64,000 bases of DNA. Origin: Mycolicibacterium sp. MU0053. GTDB lineage: Bacteria > Actinomycetota > Actinomycetes > Mycobacteriales > Mycobacteriaceae. The stretch spans positions 1,612,001 to 1,676,000 of the forward strand of contig NZ_OY726397.1 in assembly GCF_963378095.1 (NCBI RefSeq), given 5' to 3'. Of this stretch, positions 1-7,037 are shown piece after piece (the stretch's first letter is position 1; every line of letters starts with the position of its first letter). The notes under the pieces are model-generated. The model searched no databases and was not told the DNA's origin. It saw only the letters and a program-made list of their open reading frames with translations. The translations under genes and the position numbers were made by a program.

Positions 1-35
1 CATGCTCAGCGGCGACACCATGATGAGATAGCGGC

Positions 36-746
36 GTGAGCGAACCTTCACCAGAGCCGCCCGAACTGGCCGTCCACGCAAGCGGTCTCAGGATGCGTGG
101 CCCCTGGGGCCCGGTCTACGGGCCCATCGACCTCGACATCGAGGCCGGCGGCGTGACCGTGCTGGTCTGCCCCGCCGGGTCGGGCCGTACCGCGTTGTTG
201 ATGACGTTGGCCGGCCGAATGGCCCCGGACAGTGGTGATCTCACAGTGTTCGACCGCCGGCGCGCCAAGGACATCTTCGACGTGGCGGCGCTGGCGGGTA
301 TCGACGAACTCGACACCGTGGCCGAGTCGGTCACCGTGCGCGACCTGATCACCGAGAAACTGCGCTGGGACGCCCCGTGGTACCGGCTGGTCCGGCGCGC
401 CGACGAACGCGATCTGCATGCGGTGTGCGCGCCGGTGTTCGGCGACCTGCCGCTGCCCCCGCTCACCGAGTATGTCGAGGAACTCACCGAACTCGATCGG
501 TTGCTGTTGCGGATCGCGTTGGCCAACACCGCACGTCCACCGCTGCTCGTGGTGGGCAACCTCGACTACGTGACCAGCGACCGCAACCGGGACAGCTTGA
601 TCGAGCGCCTGATCGCCCTGGGTTCCCGGCAGACCGTCATCACCGCCACCGTCAACGGTGTCACCGGCCACGACGTGCGCGCTCAACTGCCGGTCGCCAA
701 CACCACCCGGGCCGAACTGGCCAGCCACCAGAAAGGTGACCAGTAA
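36..746 (+). CDS. Degenerate ABC-type ATPase subunit paired with YhgE/Pip membrane protein
   Basis: 236-aa cytoplasmic ATP-binding-cassette-like protein from a GTG start, ending 2 bp before the YhgE/Pip gene, so the two are surely one transcript. A Walker A-like loop is visible (CPAGSGRTALL, about residues 46-56). The rest departs from the family: where LSGGQ is expected there is LTELDRLLLRIALAN, and the Walker B region reads LLVVGNLDYV, without the usual Asp-Glu pair. The H-loop His is not obvious either; VITATVNGVTGHD lies at the expected place. I infer a nucleotide-binding but hydrolysis-weak partner of the following membrane protein. The substrate is unknown. The upstream promoter lies mostly outside the window. 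Confidence 0.75.
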   Translation: MSEPSPEPPELAVHASGLRMRGPWGPVYGPIDLDIEAGGVTVLVCPAGSGRTALLMTLAGRMAPDSGDLTVFDRRRAKDIFDVAALAGIDELDTVAESVTVRDLITEKLRWDAPWYRLVRRADERDLHAVCAPVFGDLPLPPLTEYVEELTELDRLLLRIALANTARPPLLVVGNLDYVTSDRNRDSLIERLIALGSRQTVITATVNGVTGHDVRAQLPVANTTRAELASHQKGDQ

Positions 747-748
747 CC

Positions 749-2755
749 ATGCTTGCCGGAATGTCGCTCGGTACCGATCTCAAGCGGTACTCCCGCGGAG
801 CGCTGCCCCGGATCGCCCTGATCACGGTGATCGTGATGCCGCTGTTGTACGGCGCGATGTATCTGTGGGCGTACTGGAACCCGTTCGGCGAGGTGGACAA
901 GGTGCCCGTCGCCCTGGTCAACGAGGACACCGGGGCGGTGGCCGACGGCCGGCCGCTGCGCGCCGGCGATGAGGTGGCACAGGCCCTGATCGATTCCAAA
1001 CAGCTTGATCTGCATCCGGTTTCGGCCGACGACGCCGCGGCCGGGGTGGCCTCGGGCCGGTATTACTTCTCGGTGACCCTGCCCCAGGATTTCAGCACTG
1101 CGATCGCCTCCCCGTCCGGGGGTGATCCCGAGCAGGCCAAGATCCGGTTCACCTTCAACGACGCCAACAACTACCTGGGTTCGATCATCGGCCAGAACGC
1201 GGCCCGCGAGGTGATCAACCAGGTCAACGCCAGCATCGGTGAGCGCACGGTGGGTACCGTGCTGACCGGCCTCACCGACGCCGGCGCCGGTCTGCGGCAG
1301 GCTGCCGACGGCGCCGAGCAGCTCAGCGCCGGGATGAGCGCCGCCGACGACGGCGCGCAGCAATTGGCTTCCGGCTCGGCCACACTGGCCGGTGGGCTGG
1401 TGACGGCGAAGGACGGATCCGCCCAGCTGGCCGCCGGCACCCGCCAGCTCTCGACAGCCGTGGACACCGCCATCGATCCGTTGATCGACGTGCTGGACCA
1501 GGTCGGCGGCCTCGGCCTCGATCCCGACGAGGTGGGCCGGGCCGCGCAGCACCTCAGCGGCGCGGTGCGCTCCACCACCGACCGCATCGCCGCGCTGCAC
1601 CTCGACACCGCACACGCGGCCTCGATCGTCGACCAGGCCGTCGGCGTGCTGCGGGCCAGCCCCGACCCGGCGATCCGGGACCTCGGCGGCTTCCTGGCCG
1701 GCGCGCAGCGGCTGTTGGACGCGCGGGGGATCGACCCGACCACCGACGAGGGGCTGATCCGGCTGCGCGACAGCGCCACTCAGCTGGAAAACGACCTCGG
1801 CGACCCGAACAGTAAGCTTCGGACCTTCCTGACCAAAGCCCTCACCGGCGGCTTGCGCGCCGACGTCGTCAAGCTGCGCGACGGGGTCGATCAGCTCGAC
1901 GACGGCGCGCAGCGACTCGCGGCCGGGCTGGTGCAACTGAGCGACGGCGGCAGCCGGCTGGCCACCGGTGCCGCCGAACTGGCTGCCGGGACCGAGCGGC
2001 TGGCCGACGGCAGCCAGGAGCTGGCCGGCAAGCTGCGGGAGGGCTCAACCCAGGTGCCGTCGTGGACCCCGCAGCAGCGTGACGAGGTGGCCCGCACGCT
2101 GGCCGCACCCGTCGGGCTGGATCTGGTGACCAAGAATCAGGCCGCCACCTTCGGCACCGGCTTCGCGCCGTTCTTCCTGCCGCTGGCGCTGTTCATCGGC
2201 GCGCTGATCATCTGGATGTTGTTGACGCCGTTGCAGTCCCGGCCGATCATCAACGGTCTGGGGGCGCTGCGGGTGGTGCTGGCCTCGTACTGGCCGGCCA
2301 TCCTGATCGCGATCTGCCAGGTGCTGGTCATGTACGTGGTGGTGCACTTCGGGGTGGGACTCAAGGCCATGTACCCGCTGGCGACCGTGGCGTTCCTGAT
2401 CCTGGTGGCCGCGGCGTTCCTGGCGCTGATCCAGGCCTTCAACGCGCTGTTCGGCGTGGCCGTCGGCCGGGTGGTGACGCTGGCGTTCCTGATGTTCCAG
2501 CTGGTGTCGGCCGGCGGCATCTATCCCGTCGAGACCACCGCCAGACCGTTCCAGATCATCCACCCGTTCGACCCGATGACATACGCGGTCAACGGATTAC
2601 GACAGCTGATCGTCGGCGGTGTCGATTCCCGGCTATGGGTCGCCATCGCGGTGCTGTCCGGGGTGCTGGCGGTGTCGCTGGCGGCCAGTGCGTGGGCGGC
2701 CAAACGCAACCGGCAGTACACGATGGAGCGCTTACACCCGCCCATCGAGGTGTGA
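749..2755 (+). CDS. YhgE/Pip family (ABC-2 type) membrane protein
   Basis: 668-aa inner-membrane protein. There is one N-terminal membrane segment (about residues 18-40), then a large extracytoplasmic region, then about five membrane segments in the last 200 residues (about 470-660) typical of ABC-2 permeases. The extracytoplasmic part carries Gly/Ala/Leu/Gln repeats of the form GAxQLAxG (about residues 187-240 and 375-430), the hallmark of YhgE/Pip and phage-infection-protein relatives. ATG at 749 follows an AAAGGTGA-like ribosome site inside the previous gene; ATG 761 is an alternative. The family includes type VII secretion and phage-receptor proteins, but no specific role can be assigned. 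The stop codon lies in the left edge of a 53-bp palindrome. Confidence 0.8.
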   Translation: MLAGMSLGTDLKRYSRGALPRIALITVIVMPLLYGAMYLWAYWNPFGEVDKVPVALVNEDTGAVADGRPLRAGDEVAQALIDSKQLDLHPVSADDAAAGVASGRYYFSVTLPQDFSTAIASPSGGDPEQAKIRFTFNDANNYLGSIIGQNAAREVINQVNASIGERTVGTVLTGLTDAGAGLRQAADGAEQLSAGMSAADDGAQQLASGSATLAGGLVTAKDGSAQLAAGTRQLSTAVDTAIDPLIDVLDQVGGLGLDPDEVGRAAQHLSGAVRSTTDRIAALHLDTAHAASIVDQAVGVLRASPDPAIRDLGGFLAGAQRLLDARGIDPTTDEGLIRLRDSATQLENDLGDPNSKLRTFLTKALTGGLRADVVKLRDGVDQLDDGAQRLAAGLVQLSDGGSRLATGAAELAAGTERLADGSQELAGKLREGSTQVPSWTPQQRDEVARTLAAPVGLDLVTKNQAATFGTGFAPFFLPLALFIGALIIWMLLTPLQSRPIINGLGALRVVLASYWPAILIAICQVLVMYVVVHFGVGLKAMYPLATVAFLILVAAAFLALIQAFNALFGVAVGRVVTLAFLMFQLVSAGGIYPVETTARPFQIIHPFDPMTYAVNGLRQLIVGGVDSRLWVAIAVLSGVLAVSLAASAWAAKRNRQYTMERLHPPIEV

Positions 2756-2804
2756 TTTCGGTGCGCGCAGGCGCGCTCAGCGCGCCTGCGCGCACCCAAA
2801 TCAC
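2752..2804. terminator. 53-bp near-perfect palindrome shared by two convergent stop codons
   Basis: The sequence is almost perfectly self-complementary over 53 bp: GTGATTTCGGTGCGCGCAGG on the left mirrors the right side, with a TCA centre and one mismatched pair near each edge. The TGA stop of the + gene (2753-2755) and the TGA stop of the - gene (2801-2803) lie inside its outer arms. I infer a bidirectional transcription terminator. There is no U-tract, which is normal for mycobacterial hairpin terminators. Confidence 0.7.
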
Positions 2805-3868
2805 TGGCTGATCAGGCTGAGCGCCTCGTTCTGCCGGTGCCGGGCGGCGTTCTTGGCCTTCCTTCCGCCGCTGCGGCGTGCCTGCCGACGGAACCGTCGC
2901 CGGTTGCGCCAACTGCCCAGCGAGTCCAGCACCTCGCCGTCGACACCGCGCAGCGGTTCGGTGTGGCGGCCCTCGGCGATCCGTCGGCGGACCCGATCTC
3001 GCTCGTCGCGGATCAGCAGCAGCGCCGCGGTGAAGAAGATGGCCAGGTTGATCGCGAACTTGGTCAGGACACTGTCGGGTTCGGGGGCGTTCCAGATGAA
3101 ATGCATGAACACCGCGCCGAACATCAACGCGGTCGCCACGGCCAGCCGGCGGCCGCGGGTCCAACGGTCGCGCCCGGCGAACGACGGCAGGAGCAGCAAC
3201 ACGCCGACGGTGAACAGTCCGGTGTAGGCCCAGTGCGCCGGAATCGCGGTGAGGATCCGGGCCACGAGATTCTCGCCGGCGCCGGCGAGATCGGAGTCCA
3301 GGCTGCTGATCGCGGAGCTGGTGGCGTAGGCCAGATCCTCGCTGATGTCGAAGCCGAATCCGACGAACATTCCCACCATCAGGGCGTGCGCGATCCGGTT
3401 GTAGACCGCGGCGCACAGCACCAGGATGACGGTCGCGCACAGCCCCTTTGCGCACTCCTCGATGATCGGCGCGGTCAGTGCCGGGGCCCGCGCCGCGAGG
3501 GTGTCCGGGTCGAGCACCCGCGACCACAGCTCCGCCATGGCGTCGTTGCCGTACATGGCCAGCACCATCGCCGTGGTGGCACCCAGGGCCGCCCCCGCGA
3601 CCAAGCCCTGCGGATAGCGGCGCACGCTGCGGTACGGGTCGAATTTCAATATCAGCCACAGCAGAAAAGCGATGAACCCGAGCCAAACCGGTGCCAACGC
3701 GAGCTGGGTGTTGAGGGTGTCGCTGATGGCCGGGCCGAAATCCCCCAGCAGCCCGAGGATTCCGACCACCAGGGCCGCGACGAAGAGCCAGAATACCGCG
3801 GAGTCCGGCCGATATAGCACGGGCCGGGGTGCGGCCGGGGTCGTCTCGTCGGCGAGTGTCGCGATCAC
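2801..3868 (-). CDS. PrsW family intramembrane metalloprotease
   Basis: 355-aa polytopic membrane protein. The family signatures are visible: EECAKG (zinc/active-site EExxK motif), GFDISEDLAY, HWAYTGLF and HFIWN, spread over about seven hydrophobic segments, with a strongly basic C-terminal tail (RRRFRRQARRSGGRK). PrsW of Bacillus cleaves an anti-sigma factor, so regulated intramembrane proteolysis is the family role; the substrate here is unknown. GTG at 3868 overlaps the TGA of the upstream gene (GTGA), which fixes the start and implies translational coupling. A longer open frame reaches to 5074, but it runs antisense-like through the upstream genes and is not coding. Confidence 0.8.
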   Translation of the reverse strand: MIATLADETTPAAPRPVLYRPDSAVFWLFVAALVVGILGLLGDFGPAISDTLNTQLALAPVWLGFIAFLLWLILKFDPYRSVRRYPQGLVAGAALGATTAMVLAMYGNDAMAELWSRVLDPDTLAARAPALTAPIIEECAKGLCATVILVLCAAVYNRIAHALMVGMFVGFGFDISEDLAYATSSAISSLDSDLAGAGENLVARILTAIPAHWAYTGLFTVGVLLLLPSFAGRDRWTRGRRLAVATALMFGAVFMHFIWNAPEPDSVLTKFAINLAIFFTAALLLIRDERDRVRRRIAEGRHTEPLRGVDGEVLDSLGSWRNRRRFRRQARRSGGRKAKNAARHRQNEALSLISQ

Positions 3869-4419
3869 CGTGGGCTCCTCGTCATCGGGCCGACGACGTC
3901 GGCGATCGGCGGAGCGGTCAAGCCCAGCGAGACCACGGACACGATCATGTCGTCGTCGGCCAGGAAGGCGCAGCTGCCGGCGACGGCATCGGTGACCGCC
4001 AGACAGGTGCTGCCGGCCAGCACCCCATCGGCGGACTCGACCCGACCGCCGTCGAGCGCCGAGCTGATGCCCTGCACCCGGTTGAGCCGGATCAGCCGTC
4101 GGGCAACCGCTTCGGGATCGCGGCCCTCGAGGTCGAAGGCGTGGATCAGCACCACGGCGTCCTCGGTGCGCAGCACCGCGCTGTCGCCGAGGTCTTGGGC
4201 CAGCCAGCCATCGGGTGCCACGATCGTCATGCTGTGGCCGTCGGGAGTGGAGATGTCGATCTCGCTGATGTCCTCGGCTGCGCGCCAATCCTGTTCCGGC
4301 AACGCAGCGTTGGCCAGCATCGGGACGCCGGGAACGGCCAGCAGGCCCACGGTCAAGGCGATTGCGGCCCGCCGCTGAGAAAGCCTGCGGCGCCGCACGG
4401 TTGGTTCGGTGACGGTCAC
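3865..4419 (-). CDS. Exported protein of unknown function, coupled to PrsW
   Basis: 184-aa protein with a classical export signal: basic start (VRRRRLSQRR), hydrophobic stretch (about residues 17-32) and a likely cleavage site at ANA-ALPEQ. The mature part is acidic and small, with two cysteines (STCLAV and GSCAFL) that could form a disulfide; no family was recognised. GTG at 4419 is the only start that keeps the frame, because the nearby ATG at 4430 runs into a stop after four codons. Its stop overlaps the PrsW start by 4 bp. Tight coupling suggests that it acts with, or is a target of, the protease; this is inference. Confidence 0.7.
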   Translation of the reverse strand: MTVTEPTVRRRRLSQRRAAIALTVGLLAVPGVPMLANAALPEQDWRAAEDISEIDISTPDGHSMTIVAPDGWLAQDLGDSAVLRTEDAVVLIHAFDLEGRDPEAVARRLIRLNRVQGISSALDGGRVESADGVLAGSTCLAVTDAVAGSCAFLADDDMIVSVVSLGLTAPPIADVVGPMTRSPR

Positions 4420-4454
4420 GGGAGGAGCATATGGGCGAAAGTGCCCGGCCCGGT

Positions 4455-4506
4455 GCGATTTCGGTGCGTTCGGTGGCGCTGAGCGCACCCGCGCGCACCG
4501 AAGTCA
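4455..4506. repeat. Second copy of the stop-codon palindrome family
   Basis: Read on the - strand, this element starts at the TGA stop of the MFS gene and continues TGACTTCGGTGCGCGC. It matches the palindrome at 2752-2804 in its outer arms (ATTTCGGTGCG / CGCACCGAA), while its core is less symmetric. It lies between two leftward genes and probably serves as terminator or 3' end of the MFS transcript. Confidence 0.6.
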
Positions 4507-5769
4507 CCTGCGATCGTCGAAGAACTCCAGCAGGTATTTGCTCTCGTCGATGTCGCCGATGGTGCGGCGAGCCTTGCGGCGGGTGATCAGGATGGCGGTC
4601 GCCGCGACGATCCAGACCACGTACTGCACCGCCCAGGCGTAGCGGAAGGCGTCGAACGAGAAGCCGCCGGCGGCGTCGATGATCATGCCCATCACCTGGA
4701 TGACGAGCAGCGAGGCGAGGAAGCCGCCCATGTTGACGATCCCGGTGGCGGTTCCCAGCGTGCGACTGGGATTGAAGGTGCGGGCGAAGTCGAAGCCGAC
4801 CATCGATCCCGGACCGCCCACCGAGATCACCACAATGAGCACCACCAGCAGCCACAGCGGGGCGGGGTCGTCGAGGGCGAGCACCACCGTCCAGATCGCG
4901 GCGTTGCTGGCGACGATGCCCAACACGAGGCGGGAGCGCCGGTGTGGATTGCGCGCCGTGACGACGCCGATCAGGACGCCCGAGGCGATGGCGGCGGCCA
5001 CCGACACGGTGAGCAGGGCGCCGGCGGTGCCGCGGGACAGCCCCTGGGCCTCGGTCAGATACGGAACGCCCCACATGAGCGCGAACGCGGTGACCGAGAA
5101 CTGCGTGCCCATGTGGGTGAAGAAGCCCAGCCGGGTGCCCGGTCGCAGCCAGACGGTTTTCAGGCTCGTGAACACTTCGGCCAGGTCCGCGGAGCGCACC
5201 ACTTGGGCGCGCCCGCGCGGGGTGTCACGGACCACCAGGATCGTCAGGATCACACTCAGGACGCCGATGCCGGCCACCGACAGATAGGCGGTGCTCCAAC
5301 CGGCCCACCCGAGCAGCGTGAGGAAGGGCAGTGCGGACAGCACCTGACCCAGCTGACCGCAGATCCCGGTCAGTTGCGTGACCATCGGGATCTGGCGTTC
5401 GGAGAACCAGTAGGGGACCAGTCGCAGTACGGAGATGAACGTGAAGGCGTCACCGAGGCCGAGGACGGCGCGGGCGCCGATGGCGGTGGGCAGCGATTCG
5501 CTGAACGCGAGCGTGAACTGGCCGCCGGCCATCAGCAGGCCGCCGGCGACGATCATCGTCCGCGAACCGAAGCGGTCCAGCAGCAATCCGGCCGGCACCT
5601 GCGCGGCGGCGTAGACGATGATCTGCAGCACCACGAAGGTGGACAGGATCGCCGGGCTGGCGTTGAACCGGGCTGCCGCGTCGAGTCCGGACACCCCCAG
5701 CGTGGTGCGGTCGAGCACCGCGACGATGTAGGCCAGAAGCCCCACGGACCACACGATCCAGCGCCGCAC
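4504..5769 (-). CDS. MFS transporter
   Basis: 421-aa major facilitator superfamily protein with about 12 hydrophobic segments. The cytoplasmic motif A-like loop DRFGSRTMIVAGG lies between the second and third segments, and a second, weaker copy is in the C-terminal half. The N-terminus (GTG start, MRRWIVWSVGLLAY) enters the membrane at once. The family relates to sugar-phosphate and organic-anion symporters, but the substrate cannot be read from the sequence. It ends in the stop-codon palindrome at 4455-4506. The gap of 84 bp to the next leftward gene suggests a separate transcript or partial read-through. Confidence 0.8.
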   Translation of the reverse strand: MRRWIVWSVGLLAYIVAVLDRTTLGVSGLDAAARFNASPAILSTFVVLQIIVYAAAQVPAGLLLDRFGSRTMIVAGGLLMAGGQFTLAFSESLPTAIGARAVLGLGDAFTFISVLRLVPYWFSERQIPMVTQLTGICGQLGQVLSALPFLTLLGWAGWSTAYLSVAGIGVLSVILTILVVRDTPRGRAQVVRSADLAEVFTSLKTVWLRPGTRLGFFTHMGTQFSVTAFALMWGVPYLTEAQGLSRGTAGALLTVSVAAAIASGVLIGVVTARNPHRRSRLVLGIVASNAAIWTVVLALDDPAPLWLLVVLIVVISVGGPGSMVGFDFARTFNPSRTLGTATGIVNMGGFLASLLVIQVMGMIIDAAGGFSFDAFRYAWAVQYVVWIVAATAILITRRKARRTIGDIDESKYLLEFFDDRR

Positions 5770-5949
5770 TGTCTGCTCTGCCTCTCCTGGCTCTAGACCC
5801 GCCGCATCCGCGATCGGCCTCGTCCGATCATGCCAGCCAGGCGGGTACCCGGCGACGCGGTTTTCACGCCGGGGCGGGTGACCGAGGGCGGCGAGACGAC
5901 CGTGAGGACGGTCTCGGCGGCGTCGGCGTCGAAAACGTCGCCAGGGGGC

Positions 5950-6525
5950 ACCGGCGACATCGGATCCATTCGCTACGTCTCGGACCGGCGCCGGGCGGAC
6001 AGTGAATGTTGGGCACGCGATGCAGCTGGTCGACGCCCGCGACTTCGATCAGCCCGGGTTGAAAATCGTCTCGAACTACCAGTACGGAAAGGCCGACACC
6101 GCCGACTGGCTCGGTGGTCCCGCCGCGGGTCTCCGGCCCGCCAACCGCGGCTGGGAACTCCACTTCGCCGCGGGGGCTCCTACGGTGCCGCGATCTACGC
6201 CTCGATCGACGACGACCCCACCTGTGAGCAGGAGAAACAGCTGGTCGCCCCATACATCCGGGGGTGGGAGTCGGTGCTGGGGCGCCACCGCGTCGGCCGG
6301 TACGCCAACTCGAAGGCCATCGAGTCGGCGCTGCAGGACGGTCTGGGGTCGTGGTTCTGGCAGCACAACTGGGGTCCGCCGGGTCGGGTCGCGCACCCGG
6401 CCGCGCACCGGCACCAGGTCGAGGTCGACCCGCGCCAGGTGGCCGGGGTGGGGTCGACATCAATCACATCCACACGCCCCGTTTCGGGCGGTGGGACTGC
6501 CGAACATTACCGACCAGTAAGATTT
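5950..6525 (+). pseudogene. Frameshifted remnant of the DUF1906 (Rv2525c-like) gene
   Basis: Pieces of a DUF1906 glycoside-hydrolase-like protein occur in order but in changing frames. IRYVSDRR is at about 5965. The segment with QLVDARD and KIVSNYQYGKADTADWLGG is at about 6020-6115 in another frame. IYASIDDD through FWQHNWGPPGR is back in the first frame (about 6195-6390). DINHIHTPRFGRWD is in the third frame (about 6457-6495). The N-terminal Tat signal region and a proper stop are not recognisable. In M. tuberculosis the intact gene (Rv2525c, a Tat-exported protein) lies at this same place upstream of fas, as I recall it. At least three frameshifts argue for decay rather than one sequencing error. 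Confidence 0.8.
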
Positions 6526-6631
6526 GCCAGCAAACTTCCCGTCGCGGCCGCCGCGGCGGGTTGCGTCGGCCCGGCCCGCGCCGGCCCTCGCGTGGACGCG
6601 CCGAGATGTCGCTGACGAGTCCAAATTCACA

Positions 6632-6654
6632 GATAACGATTAGATAACAATCGT
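6632..6654. promoter_or_regulatory. AT-rich repeated motif upstream of fas
   Basis: GATAAC occurs twice 11 bp apart (6632-6637 and 6643-6648). The overlapping stretch CGATTagataacAATCG (6638-6654) is an inverted repeat with 5-bp arms. In such a GC-rich genome this AT-rich, helically phased motif is a plausible protein-binding or promoter element. Function is inferred only. Confidence 0.35.
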
Positions 6655-6759
6655 GCCGTGATCTGCGAACTTGGAGCTACTCAACCGTAACCACCCGTCA
6701 GCAGGACGTTTGTCCTCCATGCTGACATCGCTGGTTCAACGCCACGTTACGGAACCGCG

Positions 6760-6790
6760 GGTTACTGGTCCGTAGAACTCGTCAGTAACC
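6760..6790. promoter_or_regulatory. Inverted repeat in the fas promoter region (candidate FasR operator)
   Basis: GGTTACTG (6760-6767) and CAGTAACC (6783-6790) are perfect 8-bp inverted arms separated by 15 bp, about 250 bp before the fas start codon. Mycobacterial fas is known to be controlled by the acyl-CoA-responsive TetR regulator FasR, which binds inverted repeats in this promoter. Assignment to FasR is inference. Confidence 0.5.
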
Positions 6791-7037
6791 GATTTGGGCC
6801 GAAAAACCGCCCCTGGCCTTATGACACTCTTAGTACAGCCGGTGCAACGCGAACGGCAGTGATCCAATGCCGATCGGCGGCACCAGGCCGGTCCAAAGTC
6901 GGACCGGCGCCGGTTCAGCGGGCGCGCTCACCGAGGAGTCGCCGACCACCTCCGCTGGAACCGCGCGGACCACCAGACCCAAGAACACATGCGATGAGCA
7001 GTACAGACGATGTAGTACAGACAGGGAGATACAAAAC

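Larger units (their letters stand above)
6525..7037 (+). promoter_or_regulatory. Long non-coding leader and control region of fas
   Basis: About 500 bp between the DUF1906 remnant and the fas start hold the inverted repeats listed separately and three AGTACAG words: AGTACAGCC at 6832, and AGTACAGAC at 7000-7008 and 7014-7022. The reading frame of fas stays open back to about 6867, but the amino acids encoded there do not resemble the start of other FAS-I proteins, so I treat it as untranslated leader. Confidence 0.5.

Noticed and set aside
2801..5074. 757-codon leftward frame covering PrsW and beyond
   Set aside because: Only the last 355 codons match PrsW; the rest runs across two other genes and a palindrome in a wrong frame.
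6867..7037. Upstream extension of the fas reading frame by 57 codons
   Set aside because: The extra residues do not resemble FAS-I starts, and GTG 7038 reproduces the known N-terminus with a ribosome site.
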